A DNA stretch of 64,000 bases from an uncultured Akkermansia sp. (GCA_947626545.1 CANQSS010000006.1:1-64000); one strand, 5' to 3'. Shown: positions 15,316-23,832, counted from the first letter of the stretch. The notes: a model not told the origin generated them from the letters alone. Numbers and translations: made by a program.

Positions 15316-15740
15316 AGCGCGAATCCATCAATCTCCTCTACCACCGCGCGCACACGCAACCGATGCCGGGATGTCTCCCGCTTTTCGTGGCACTTGCCGC
15401 ATTGCTGGTAGTGGGGATCGCCATCGTCTTCAAAGTCAATTTGCCGCTGCCGATGGAGCCGCGGGGCGAGGGCAACATCATTTACCGGCAGGATGAGCTC
15501 ACCCGCTTCCGCGTCCGCCAGCTCAGCGCGCTGCCTTTGCGCTTACCCGCCGCCGTGGATCCCGCGGCTCGCTCGCTCGTGCCAGAACACAAGCTGCCTC
15601 TGTACCCGGCCTTGCAGCTCGTGCCGCCTCCATCGCAGCTTTCCCCCGCGTGCGACCATGAGTCGGCAATCCTAGATGATGCCTATCTGCTTGAACTGCC
15701 ACCCGAGGCCGACCCCGCACCAACTCAGCAGGACAAATGA
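15312..15740 (+). CDS. Single-pass membrane protein in the ExbBD-like cluster, unknown function
   Basis: A 142-aa protein with a basic N-terminus, one helix at about 22-42 (LPLFVALAALLVVGIAIVF) and a Pro-rich periplasmic-type region (residues 85-142). The position behind ExbB/ExbD-like genes and the membrane helix plus Pro-rich stretch recall a small TonB-like coupling protein, but no TonB C-terminal domain is visible. Overlaps both neighbours by 4 bp, so it belongs to the same operon. Function unassigned. Confidence 0.55.
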   Translation: MKRESINLLYHRAHTQPMPGCLPLFVALAALLVVGIAIVFKVNLPLPMEPRGEGNIIYRQDELTRFRVRQLSALPLRLPAAVDPAARSLVPEHKLPLYPALQLVPPPSQLSPACDHESAILDDAYLLELPPEADPAPTQQDK

Positions 15741-15967
15741 TGAACGCCGTGCCGATCAGTCTCAATGATTTCTTTCAACTGCTCCTCTTTGGCGGCATTC
15801 TTGCCATCGTGCTGGTCATGATCCCCGTGCAGATTGTCTCCAAACTTCGCCGCCTGCGCCGCAAGCGCACGCGCGCTATTTGCCGCATCTGCGGTTATCG
15901 CTTCTTGCGTCCGGAAAACCAGACCATATTCTCCTGTCCGCATTGCGGCGTCCACAACAAAGCCTAA
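15737..15967 (+). CDS. Small membrane protein with a zinc ribbon
   Basis: A 76-aa protein: one membrane helix (about 12-33, FFQLLLFGGILAIVLVMIPV), a strongly basic linker (KLRRLRRKRTR) and a CxxC...CxxC zinc ribbon (CRICG and CPHCG). Last gene of the serS-ExbBD-like group, overlapping the previous stop. Two adjacent ATGs (15737, 15740) are possible starts. No family recognised. A repeat hairpin follows 7 nt after the stop. Confidence 0.6.
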   Translation: MMNAVPISLNDFFQLLLFGGILAIVLVMIPVQIVSKLRRLRRKRTRAICRICGYRFLRPENQTIFSCPHCGVHNKA

Positions 15968-16223
15968 AACGGCAGCAAACGCGAAGCGTTTGCTATGTAC
16001 GATGTACGATGTACGATTTGGAAATTCGCGCGCGTTGCGCGGGATGCAGAGCGGGAGCAAGGGGATGTGATGAAACCGTGCGCGGGAGTGGTTAGAAAGG
16101 GGCGAGGGCGGCTGACGCCGCCTATGTACTACGATGTACGATTGCGAAGTTTGCGCGCGTTGCGCGGGAACTCTCCACTTTCCGACTTCATCCAAGTGCG
16201 TCTGCCGTAGTTGAGCGACCGGT
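15968..16223. repeat. Repeat element between the zinc-ribbon gene and ruvC
   Basis: Hairpin GCAAACGC-GAA-GCGTTTGC (15975-15993), TGTACGA heptamers (15994-16018), a body (16019-16106), a GGCGGC-TGAC-GCCGCC hairpin (16107-16122), heptamers and a body fragment to 16170. The end separates convergent genes. No gene seen. Confidence 0.75.
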
Positions 16224-16730
16224 TCAAATGTAGCGTCGCTTGGCAAAGAGGCTTGCGCGCAGCGGATCTGTGGCTGCCAAATGAGCAAAGCCGATAGCGA
16301 GCGCGTCCGCCGCGTCCGGAGCGGGGGTTTCACTCAGATTGAGCAGGGCGCGCACCATGAAGGCCACCTGCTCCTTCTGGGCGTTGCCGCGTCCCACAAC
16401 AGCCAATTTAGCGCAGCGGGGCGGGTATTCCATGATGGGAACGTTGCGGTCAGCAGCGGCGATGACCGTGGCGGCACGCGCAGAGCCCATCGTGATGGCG
16501 GTGCGGTGCGATTGCACGTAGATGATCCCCTCAATCGCAAGTTCATCCGGGTGCCATTTGTCGATGAGGGAAAGCACGTGGCGGTGTATTTCCAGCAGGC
16601 AGGCGCTTTGCAGCAAGCTGTCTTTGAGCGACAGCGTGCCGTACTCCAAGGCACGGGCAGAGCGGTGATCCCCCTCAATCACAGCGTAGCCTGTGTTGCG
16701 GACAGCGGGGTCTATGGAAAGCACGCGCAT
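16224..16730 (-). CDS. ruvC: Crossover junction endodeoxyribonuclease RuvC
   Basis: Resolves Holliday junctions together with RuvAB. At 168 aa it has the usual length; acidic catalytic positions are present in LSIDPAVRNTGYA (Asp7), LAIEGIIYVQ and APDAADALAIGFAHL. It is third in an operon with the metallo-beta-lactamase-fold gene and the DEAD-box helicase (11-nt gap). ruvA and ruvB are not in the window. Confidence 0.92.
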   Translation of the reverse strand: MRVLSIDPAVRNTGYAVIEGDHRSARALEYGTLSLKDSLLQSACLLEIHRHVLSLIDKWHPDELAIEGIIYVQSHRTAITMGSARAATVIAAADRNVPIMEYPPRCAKLAVVGRGNAQKEQVAFMVRALLNLSETPAPDAADALAIGFAHLAATDPLRASLFAKRRYI

Positions 16731-16741
16731 GGCATCACACT

Positions 16742-17938
16742 TCAGCGCCGGCGTCCGCCGGCAGCGGGACGCGGTTTGCGCAACGGGGGGGCGTCTTCAT
16801 CCAAGAGGGCCGTGTAAACGTAGGGGAAACCCTCGAGTTTTCGTCGTTCCACCTTTTGCTTGAGGAAAATTTCGATCGACTTCGCGAAGTCCACCTCATC
16901 CGCCGTGAGCAGGGTGAAGGCATCCCCCTGCGCCTCAGCGCGCCCCGTGCGACCGATGCGGTGCACGTAGTCCTCCGGGTTTTCCGGCACACGGTAGTTG
17001 ATGACGTGGGATACGCCGTTGATATCAATACCGCGAGCAGCCACATCCGTGGCCACGAGGATGCGGTACTTATCCTCCTTGAAGCCGCGCAGGGCGGCCA
17101 TACGTTCCTTCTGCGGAATGTCGGAGTGCATGACGGCCACTGCTTTTCCCCAGTCGGAGCGGGAGAGCATATTGGCCACCATATCGGCTTCCTTGCGGGT
17201 GCGGGTGAAAATCATCATGTTGCTGAAATTGGTCTGCTTGACGAGAGCAAGCAGCAACTCATCGCGCTGATCCAACCCCACCGGGTAAAAGGCGTGGGAA
17301 ATGGTGGATGCCACTTCACGACGGGCAATCGCCACCTCATGCGGGTCGGTGAGACACCACTTGGCAAAGCCTTGCAGTACCTGCGGCATCGTGGCGGAGA
17401 AGAAAAGCGTCTGTCGTCCGTCCCATGGACACAAGTTCACAATTTTCCGGACAATGGGCAGGAATCCCATATCCGTCATGCGATCCACCTCGTCGAGCAC
17501 AAGGGTTTTCACCTCCTTAAACTTCATGTTGCCGCGGTAGAAGTGATCCACAAGCCGTCCCGGAGTAGCCACCACCACATCGACTCCCTTTTTGAGAGCA
17601 TTGGCCTGTTGACCATAGCCAACGCCGCCATACAGCAGGCCTACGGTAATATCGGTGTGTGCGGCGTAGGTGCGGAAAGACTCGGCGAGCTGGTCAGCCA
17701 GTTCCCTTGTGGGCTCCAGCACGAGAGCCTGCGGACGGCCGGTGTGTTGCAGGCGGGTGAGTATGGGCAGAGCAAAGGCCGCGGTCTTACCCGTACCGGT
17801 CTGTGAAGCGCCGATGACATCTCGCCCGGCGAGTACATGGGGAATGGCCTGTTCCTGGATAGGCGTTGGCGCAGCGTAACCGCAATCCTTCACAGCTTGC
17901 AGCACAGGTGCGGAGAGTCCTAATTCTTCGAATGTCAT
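16742..17938 (-). CDS. DEAD-box RNA helicase (RhlE-like)
   Basis: A 398-aa ATP-dependent RNA helicase. Motifs in order: Q motif (APTPIQEQAIP), Walker A ASQTGTGKT, PTREL, TPGR, box II as DEVD, SAT, and the C-terminal helicase half with HRIGRTGR. Box II reads D-E-V-D rather than D-E-A-D. The basic tail (RKPRPAAGGRRR) is typical of RhlE-type enzymes that act in ribosome assembly or RNA decay. Start at ATG 17938, 23 nt after the upstream gene; the long upstream extension of the frame lies inside that gene and is not translated. Confidence 0.93.
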   Translation of the reverse strand: MTFEELGLSAPVLQAVKDCGYAAPTPIQEQAIPHVLAGRDVIGASQTGTGKTAAFALPILTRLQHTGRPQALVLEPTRELADQLAESFRTYAAHTDITVGLLYGGVGYGQQANALKKGVDVVVATPGRLVDHFYRGNMKFKEVKTLVLDEVDRMTDMGFLPIVRKIVNLCPWDGRQTLFFSATMPQVLQGFAKWCLTDPHEVAIARREVASTISHAFYPVGLDQRDELLLALVKQTNFSNMMIFTRTRKEADMVANMLSRSDWGKAVAVMHSDIPQKERMAALRGFKEDKYRILVATDVAARGIDINGVSHVINYRVPENPEDYVHRIGRTGRAEAQGDAFTLLTADEVDFAKSIEIFLKQKVERRKLEGFPYVYTALLDEDAPPLRKPRPAAGGRRR

Positions 17939-17961
17939 GATCGTGTATTTCTGATAAGATT

Positions 17962-18594
17962 TCAGAGGTGGACGAAGGGGTTGTTGAGCAGCTCCTCGCC
18001 CACGCTGGTGCCGGGACCGTGTCCCGGGTGTACGGCGGTGTGCGGGTCGAGCGTCAGGATCTTGCGCCTGATGCTTTCCTGCAGCGTCTGTGCATTGCCT
18101 CCCGGAAAATCGGTGCGTCCCGCAGAGCCGGCAAATAAAGCGTCGCCCGTAAACACCTCCCCGCGCTCGGTGGCGTACCATGCCAAGCTGTCCGGCGCGT
18201 GTCCCGGCACACGCAGTGCTTGCCACGGCATGCCGGCAAGTGTCAGCGTGACGTCCCGCGCAGGCACCACGGCATCCACGACAAAGGACTCCGGCTCAGG
18301 CAGGCCCCATGCCAGCGCATTTTGTGCGAGAGTAAGGCTTGGGTCATACGCCGCCCCGGCGTGCACGAGGCAACCAGTTGCGCGTTGCAGGGAGGCGGCA
18401 TCCTGAATATGGTCGAAGTGCTGGTGCGTGAGCAGCAAGTGAGTGATGCGTCTTGCTCCTGAAAGTTGCGCGAGCGCCCACTCGGCAAAACCATCGGGCG
18501 CATCCACCGCCACGCATTCTCCATGAGCGCCCACCACCAAATAGCCGTTGCACTCCAGAGCACCGCCGCTGTACTGCATCAGCTCTGACACCAT
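17962..18594 (-). CDS. Metallo-beta-lactamase-fold hydrolase (glyoxalase II / YcbL-like)
   Basis: A 210-aa hydrolase with the zinc motif THQHFDHI, followed by GHAPDSL, FTGDALF and HPGHGPGTSVGEEL, the set seen in glyoxalase II-like and YcbL enzymes. The substrate is not certain; S-acylglutathione-like thioesters are typical. Start set at 18594 because a promoter -10 (TATGGT) ends six bases upstream; the longest frame to 18711 runs through a repeat motif. First gene of the operon with the DEAD-box helicase and ruvC. Confidence 0.88.
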   Translation of the reverse strand: MVSELMQYSGGALECNGYLVVGAHGECVAVDAPDGFAEWALAQLSGARRITHLLLTHQHFDHIQDAASLQRATGCLVHAGAAYDPSLTLAQNALAWGLPEPESFVVDAVVPARDVTLTLAGMPWQALRVPGHAPDSLAWYATERGEVFTGDALFAGSAGRTDFPGGNAQTLQESIRRKILTLDPHTAVHPGHGPGTSVGEELLNNPFVHL

Positions 18595-18600
18595 GCGCGT

Positions 18601-18629
18601 ACCATACCACTGATAACGCTCTTTGGCAA
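18601..18629 (-). promoter_or_regulatory. Promoter of the hydrolase-helicase-ruvC operon, leaderless
   Basis: Minus strand: TTGCCA (18629-18624), 17-nt spacer, TATGGT (18606-18601), six bases, ATG at 18594. The TTGGGACGGATGTG motif lies about 26 bp upstream of the -35. Confidence 0.6.
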
Positions 18630-18932
18630 GCCCGAATTCCCCGCGCCACAAGCGCGCCCCACATCCGTCCCAAGAAAGAGCACCCCCAGCAGGTAGTTCG
18701 TGGCACATCATGCAGCATAAGTCGTTGGTTATTTACGATTTACGATTTGAATGCTAGCGCGCTACGCGCGAGATTGCCGAGCCGGTGCGCAGAGAAACTT
18801 TCAAAACATTGCGAGTTGTCCACGGGAACGTATGAGGGATGGGTTAAATGAACCCAGAGAAGATTTTATTGGGACACGTGTGAGCGCGCCCACTCCCCAC
18901 ATCGTCCATAGGCGGCGACCTGTGCCGCCTCG
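18630..18932. repeat. Repeat motifs between the hydrolase gene and tRNA-Thr
   Basis: Minus-oriented gene-start motif ending in TTGGGACGGATGTG (about 18643-18730), two heptamers (18731-18748), a body start with GCGCGCTACGCGCG, and a plus-oriented related motif at 18826-18884 (ATGGGTTAAATGAACCC through TTGGGACACGTGTG). A GGCGGC/GCCGCC inverted repeat (18911-18929) follows the 3' end of tRNA-Thr and could help end its transcript. No gene seen. Confidence 0.7.
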
Positions 18933-19004
18933 AGCCGGTTGTCAGATTCGAACTGACGACCGTCCGATTACAAATCGGGTGCTCTACCACTGAGCTAAAC
19001 CGGC
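18933..19004 (-). tRNA. tRNA-Thr (anticodon TGT)
   Basis: Cloverleaf on the minus strand: acceptor GCCGGTT pairs with AACCGGC, D arm TAGCTCAGTGGTAGAGC, anticodon loop TTTGTAA giving TGT (reads ACA), T arm with GTTCGAATC. The anticodon stem has one mismatch at its top. No CCA is encoded. Probably cotranscribed downstream of tRNA-His, 61 nt away. Confidence 0.93.
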
Positions 19005-19065
19005 AAGCCTTTTTTGGCGCAACACGCGCGAATTTCCAAATGAAAATCGCAAGGTGTATCTTTCG

Positions 19066-19138
19066 GGTACTCAGTGGGATTCGAACCCACGACTCTCAGA
19101 ACCACAATCTGATGCTCTACCGCTGAACTATGAGTACC
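19066..19138 (-). tRNA. tRNA-His (anticodon GTG)
   Basis: Cloverleaf on the minus strand with the His-specific extra G(-1) opposite C73: GGTACTCA ... TGAGTACC. Anticodon loop TTGTGGT gives GTG. T loop GGTTCGAATCC. No CCA is encoded. A possible promoter, TTGTCA with a TGTAAA box, lies upstream at about 19175-19205 but is weak. Confidence 0.94.
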
Positions 19139-19333
19139 ATACTTGAGGCAGCGGAAACACTGCGGGCAGAAGTTTACAAGGAAATGAAGCAATTGACAAG
19201 CCAAAAATTTACGGCAAACGAACTAGAAATACGTTTGCCATTTACGATTTACGATTTACGATGAAAATTTGGCGAGCCCCCGGCTCGCGGAGATTTTTAA
19301 TGCGGTTGCCTTGTGATTTGCCAGCGGGAAAGC
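19139..19333. repeat. tRNA-His upstream region and heptamer array
   Basis: Contains the presumed tRNA-His promoter (about 19175-19205), a decayed hairpin GGCAAACGAA/ACGTTTGCC (19212-19240), a TTTACGA array (19241-19263) and a body fragment with GGCGAGCC/GGCTCGC. No gene seen. Confidence 0.6.
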
Positions 19334-19361
19334 TTGACACCGTTCAGGTATGTGGTAGATT
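19334..19361 (+). promoter_or_regulatory. Promoter of the pseudopilin gene, leaderless
   Basis: TTGACA (19334-19339), 16-nt spacer, TAGATT (19356-19361), seven bases, ATG at 19369. Confidence 0.65.
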
Positions 19362-19368
19362 AGGGAAT

Positions 19369-20112
19369 ATGAGAATCACGAAAGCACATGCCGGATTTAC
19401 ATTGGTGGAGCTCATGGTAGTTATAGCCATACTAGCGGTGCTGCTGGGCATATCGTCACCTCTTTTGTTCAGCTACATGAACTCGGGAGATATTGTAAAG
19501 TGCCGTGCGAATATTGATCAGCTTGCAAAACTGGGCATCAAATACGGGCAGGACATGGCCACGCGCAATCTGCTGCCGACAAGTGGGATGGCTGATGATG
19601 AGGATACAGAGGAGATGAATGAGTCGCAGGGATGGTGGCTTGCGCTTGGACCGGAGTTGGATTCCACCGTGTTACCGAGCGATCGCAAGCACAAGATGAA
19701 GCTGGCGACGATTTTTCACTGTCCCGGCGACCACCGGGCCACGGTTAAAGATGGAACGCTCATGGAGGCGAGCGAGCGGAGCGTGTCATACGTGTCGTGG
19801 ACGGATGGATCGGAGGATGAGGACAACCCGAACTCGCAGATCCGCACCCTCGGGAAAAAGCACTTGGATATGCTTCCTTGGCTCAGCGATGGTAACCCCG
19901 AGATCGGCAAGAGCGTGACGAGTCTGAAGGACTTCAAGAGCATGGTTATTCCGGCACTGAACCGGCACAGCAGAACCATCATGGTGGCATACGCCAGCGG
20001 AGTCGTGCAGCAGTTTGAAATCGAGGATGAGGAGCAGGTGGATGCCGCTAAACTTTTCCACAAAATCAATCCGGAAAAGCTCATTCCCACGAAAAAGAGA
20101 AAGGGGCGTTGA
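19369..20112 (+). CDS. Type II secretion / type IV pilin-like prepilin protein
   Basis: A 247-aa prepilin. The class III signal is textbook: a short basic leader (MRITKAHAG) and the cleavage/methylation site G-FTLVELMVVIAI, then a 20-residue hydrophobic helix, then a soluble domain with an acidic linker (DDEDTEEMNE). Such H-X9-DG-like pseudopilins are very abundant in Verrucomicrobiota and often lack nearby secretion genes, as here. The longer frame from 19261 runs through a repeat and a promoter, so 19369 is the start. It precedes tilS by 16 nt; cotranscription is likely. Confidence 0.88.
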   Translation: MRITKAHAGFTLVELMVVIAILAVLLGISSPLLFSYMNSGDIVKCRANIDQLAKLGIKYGQDMATRNLLPTSGMADDEDTEEMNESQGWWLALGPELDSTVLPSDRKHKMKLATIFHCPGDHRATVKDGTLMEASERSVSYVSWTDGSEDEDNPNSQIRTLGKKHLDMLPWLSDGNPEIGKSVTSLKDFKSMVIPALNRHSRTIMVAYASGVVQQFEIEDEEQVDAAKLFHKINPEKLIPTKKRKGR

Positions 20113-20128
20113 CTATTCACGAGAAGCT

Positions 20129-21064
20129 ATGTGGCCGGAGCCATTTGATCGCCCGCAGGAGCCGGTCGTTGTCGGCCTGAGCGGAGGTCGGGATTCAGTA
20201 GCGCTGCTGCGGATGCTGGCGATGCACGGAGTTCCCATGCAGGCCTGTCATGTGCACCACGGGATACGCGGGGAAGCGGCGGATGGAGATGCTCAGTTTT
20301 GCGGTGAACTCTGTCGGCAGTTTGACGTACCCTTTGCCGAGTACCGTGTGGATGTACCTGCGAAAGCAAAGCAGAGCGGAGAATCCTTGGAAACGACCGC
20401 GCGCCGTGAACGCCGCCGCATTCTTGCCGAGCATGCGCTCAGCGTCGGCTTCCGAGCTGTGGCGCTTGCGCATCATGCGGATGATCAGGCAGAAACCGTG
20501 CTCTTCAATTTGGCCCGGGGAGCTGCAGGTTTGCGCGGTATGCAAGCGCGGCGGCAGGAGGGCGACATCACCTGGCTGCGTCCCATGCTCGCCATGCGGC
20601 GAACGGTGATTACCGCGTGGCTTCAGGAGATCGGACAAAATTGGCGGGAGGATGCCACAAATGCCGATCCCGGAGCTGCCGCTCGAAATGGGTTGCGTCT
20701 GCGTGTGCTCCCGGCGCTTCATGAGGCAATGGGACGGGATGTCGTTCCGGCGCTGCTACGCGGCGCCCGTTTGCAAGGGGAAGTGCATACGGCACTGGAA
20801 GCTGCGCTGGAGGCGCTGCCTCTCACTGACCCTCAGGGGCGTCTCTACCTGCCATTTTTGGCGGACAAACCGGTGGAGTTATGCAAGGCCGTGACGCTGC
20901 ACTACCTGAGGCGCTGCGGTGTGCCGGATCTTTCAGAAGCGTGTGTGAGCGAAGTTTGTGCCATCTTGCCGTCAGGGGCTGCTAAAAGCTCCTGCAATTT
21001 GCCGGGGGGATTTCGTGCACGGCGAGCCCACAAACGCTTGATGATCGAACAACAAACACATTAG
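20129..21064 (+). CDS. tilS: tRNA(Ile)-lysidine synthase
   Basis: Modifies C34 of the CAU-anticodon tRNA(Ile) to lysidine so that it reads AUA. About 311 aa with the PP-loop motif LSGGRDSVALL, then HHGIRGEAADGDAQFC and AHHADDQAETVLFNLARGAG-like signature. The longer frame from 20015 overlaps the pilin gene; ATG 20129 gives the usual spacing before the PP-loop. The C-terminal domain is short compared with longer TilS proteins. The TAG stop lies within a TTAGAAAGGCGGG segment that matches the end of repeat bodies, so the last codons may be repeat-derived. Confidence 0.9.
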   Translation: MWPEPFDRPQEPVVVGLSGGRDSVALLRMLAMHGVPMQACHVHHGIRGEAADGDAQFCGELCRQFDVPFAEYRVDVPAKAKQSGESLETTARRERRRILAEHALSVGFRAVALAHHADDQAETVLFNLARGAAGLRGMQARRQEGDITWLRPMLAMRRTVITAWLQEIGQNWREDATNADPGAAARNGLRLRVLPALHEAMGRDVVPALLRGARLQGEVHTALEAALEALPLTDPQGRLYLPFLADKPVELCKAVTLHYLRRCGVPDLSEACVSEVCAILPSGAAKSSCNLPGGFRARRAHKRLMIEQQTH

Positions 21065-21151
21065 AAAGGCGGGGGCAGACGGAGTCTGCCTATGTACGAT
21101 GTACGATGTACGATTTGGGGAGTGAGCGCGCCTGCGGCGCGGGGGAGGTGA
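21065..21151. repeat. Repeat hairpin and heptamers between convergent tilS and the M29 peptidase
   Basis: End of a body (GAAAGGCGGG), hairpin GGCAGAC-GGA-GTCTGCC (21074-21090), TGTACGA heptamers (21091-21115) and a GCGCGCCTGCGGCGCG palindrome. It could terminate both convergent transcripts. Confidence 0.7.
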
Positions 21152-22264
21152 TTAGTTGAGCGCGGGGTTGAGAATACTCAGTGCGGGATCGATAAAGATT
21201 CCGTCCTTGCGCACCAGCTCGTCATCCAGGAAAATGGAGCCGCCACCGTAGTCAGCACGTTGGATGCAGACGAGATCCCAATGCACCTGAGAGCGGTTGC
21301 CATTGTCACAATTCTCGTACGCATTGCCGGGGGTAAAGTGGAAAGAGCCTGCGATTTTTTCATCGAAGAGGATGTCGCGCATGGGCTGCAGAATTTCCGG
21401 ATTCACGCCGAAGGAGAATTCGCCGATGTAGCGAGCACCTTCATCGGAGTCGAGGATATGATTGAGAGCATCATCGTTACCGTTGCAATGAGCCTCTACA
21501 ATTTTGCCATCGCGGAAGGTGAGGTCGATGCCATCGAAGGCGATACCCTGGTAAATGGTGGGAGCAGTGTAATGCACAGTTCCGTTCACGGAGTCACGGA
21601 TGGGGGCCGTGAAGACTTCGCCGTCCGGTATATTCATCTCGCCCGCGCAGGGAATGGCCGGCATACCTTGGATGGAGAAAGTGAGATCGGTGCCGGGACC
21701 GACAATGTGCACGCGGTCAGCGCGCATCATGCGCTCGGCCAGCACATCCATTGCCTGTTTCAGCTTACCGTAGTCCGCCAAGCAGCAGCGGAAATAAAAG
21801 TCCTCGAATTGTTCGGTGCTCATGGAGGCGCCTTGAGCCATGGACGGCGTAGGCCAGCGCAGCACGCACCACTTTGTGTGGCTCACGCGTTGATCATGCA
21901 CGGGGCTCATATATTTTTGGGTGAGTTTCATGGCTCCGGCGGGGACAGCTGAATTTTCTTAGGAATTCTGACTGCCGCGGATGGCGATGTAGGCTTGCAT
22001 GGCCTTCATTTCATCCAGCTCAAAAGAAGCGATGCTGCTGTACTGCGCATCGGTAGCGCCGGCGTACATTTCGGCGGTGATACGGCTATGACGGAGGCGC
22101 ACATGGGGCACGCCGCCGACCGCCCGAACCGCGCGGATGAGTTGGATACCGATATTATCTGGTGCATCAATGAGGTCGAGCAGCACATGCTCACCCGCCT
22201 GCACACGGCAGGAGTAATTCACCAAAGATTGAGCCAATTGGGTTGTACGTGGATCTGTCATCAT
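21152..22264 (-). pseudogene. M29-family aminopeptidase interrupted by an in-frame TAA
   Basis: Two open frames in the same phase, 22264-21959 (101 aa) and 21931-21152 (259 aa), together give a full-length M29 (aminopeptidase T/PepS-type) protein of about 370 codons. The N-terminal piece has TTQLAQSLVNYSCRVQAGEHVL; the C-terminal piece has HTKWCVLRWPTPSMAQGASM and the metal-binding EHxxH-type region around AYENCDNGNRSQVHWD. Between them a single TAA (21959-21961) sits where the family simply continues (NS-stop-ENSAVP). No frameshift is needed. Either a nonsense pseudogene, a sequencing error, readthrough, or reinitiation at MKLTQKY. The start overlaps aroB by 4 bp. Confidence 0.8.
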
Positions 22265-23415
22265 CGTTTCGTCGTTGAATGGGAAAGGGAGTGCGTCTCT
22301 TGCTCCTGCAGCGGCGTGGAAATAAAAGCGAGCGCTTCCTTCAGATCGTCGGTGGTTACGGCATCTGAGAGAACCGGCTCGCCGAGTCGCTTGAGCAGCA
22401 CAAAGTGTATTCTGCCACCGCGGAACTTTTTATCCGCCATCACGTGTTCGAGAACAGTTTTCGGATTGACCTTGCTCGAGAGTTGCAGCGGGAGTTGAAG
22501 AGCCGCGAGCGTCTGGATAATTTCCGCCTCGTCGCGTGCGGGAAGTCCTACAAGTTTACGCGAAAGAAAGAGGGCCGCGCGTATGCCCAGACTCACCACT
22601 TCCCCGTGCAGCAGGTCGCCGTAGGGAACGCTGGCCTCTACGCCGTGCCCCAGAGTATGACCGAAATTCAGGAATGCGCGAGTACCGGATGTTTCCCGCT
22701 CATCTTCCTCCACAATGCGCGCTTTGATCTCGATATTCTCTGCGATGACCGAGGGCAGCCGTTCGATGCTGGAGAGCGAAAAGCCAATGGGGAGTTCATC
22801 CGCCAGTTGACGCAGTGGGACAAGCATCTTCGGCCGACGAATGGCAGCGTGCTTCACCATCTCGGCCATTCCTTCGCGCAGCACACGTTCCGGCAAACTG
22901 AGCAGGGTGATGGGATCGGCCACCACGAAGCGCGGTTGATGAAAAGAACCGATCAGGTTTTTGCCGCTGGGCACATTCACAGCCGTTTTCCCGCCCACCG
23001 AGCTGTCCACCTGAGCCATCACGCTGGTGGGGATTTGAACGTACGGGATGCCGCGGTAGTAGGTGGAGGCAATGAAACCGGCCAGATCTCCCACTACACC
23101 GCCGCCCAGCGCCACCACGAAGCTTGTGCGATCGTGGCCGGCGCGCACCATCTCCTCCACTACCCGGCTCACCGTGGTCAGACTCTTACTCTTCTCCCCG
23201 GCATCCACGACATGCACACTCACGGCGTAGTCGGCATCCTCCAGACTGCGCTTCACTCGTTCCCCATATTGGGGGTAAACATTTGTATCAGTGATGAGAG
23301 CGGCCCTGCCTTCCAAGCGGGCGCGAGTGGAAAAGAAGCCAACGGAATCGAGAGCACCGTTGCTCACATGCACATCGTATGAATGATCCCCAAGGGCTAG
23401 ACTGACTGTCGGCAT
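22261..23415 (-). CDS. aroB: 3-dehydroquinate synthase
   Basis: Second step of the shikimate pathway, making 3-dehydroquinate from DAHP with NAD and a divalent metal. About 384 aa. NAD-binding GGGVVGDLAGFIASTY-like segment, then FLNFGHTLGHGVEA with metal-binding His residues. Start at MPTVSLALG (23415) rather than 23457 because a promoter -10 box ends six bases upstream. The M29 peptidase gene follows with a 4-bp overlap. Confidence 0.95.
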   Translation of the reverse strand: MPTVSLALGDHSYDVHVSNGALDSVGFFSTRARLEGRAALITDTNVYPQYGERVKRSLEDADYAVSVHVVDAGEKSKSLTTVSRVVEEMVRAGHDRTSFVVALGGGVVGDLAGFIASTYYRGIPYVQIPTSVMAQVDSSVGGKTAVNVPSGKNLIGSFHQPRFVVADPITLLSLPERVLREGMAEMVKHAAIRRPKMLVPLRQLADELPIGFSLSSIERLPSVIAENIEIKARIVEEDERETSGTRAFLNFGHTLGHGVEASVPYGDLLHGEVVSLGIRAALFLSRKLVGLPARDEAEIIQTLAALQLPLQLSSKVNPKTVLEHVMADKKFRGGRIHFVLLKRLGEPVLSDAVTTDDLKEALAFISTPLQEQETHSLSHSTTKR

Positions 23416-23421
23416 GCCGAC

Positions 23422-23450
23422 ATTGTACGCGTGAACGGGCAGCGGTGCAA
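23422..23450 (-). promoter_or_regulatory. Promoter of aroB, leaderless
   Basis: Minus strand: TTGCAC (23450-23445), 17-nt spacer, TACAAT (23427-23422), six bases, ATG at 23415. A diverged TTGGGACGGATGTG-type motif lies about 28 bp further upstream. Confidence 0.6.
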
Positions 23451-23832
23451 GCGCCAATTCTCATTCGGAGGCACATTTGTCACATACGTCCCGGGAAAAA
23501 GCGACCCCAACGCGTAGTTATCGGTGCGTAATGTAGCATAATGCATTTACGATTTACGATTTGGAAATTCCCGCACTTGCGCGCGAATTTGGCGAAGCAG
23601 GGGCGGGAAGTGAGTCATGAAGCCGTGTACGGACGTGGTTACAAAGCGGCGGAGGCGCCTAGCGGCGCCTATGTACGATGTATGATGTACGATTTGGATG
23701 CAACTCAATGTTCATCATGAGAACAATCGCTGTCATGATTTTGATACGTAAAAAACGAGCCTTATCAACCGATTCGAACACTTTTTCTCTATTGATTGAC
23801 TGCTCTTAAATATGTTTGCCGCGAGATAAACC
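23451..23832. repeat. Repeats between aroB and sufT
   Basis: Minus-oriented gene-start motif (23476-23545), heptamers (23546-23560), a body (23561-23648), hairpin GGCGCC-TAGC-GGCGCC-like (23652-23669), heptamers (23670-23692), then a copy of a third repeat family at 23710-23799 (CATCATGAG ... TTTTGATACGTA ... TTTTTCTCTATTGATT) also found at the right end of the window. No gene seen. Confidence 0.7.
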
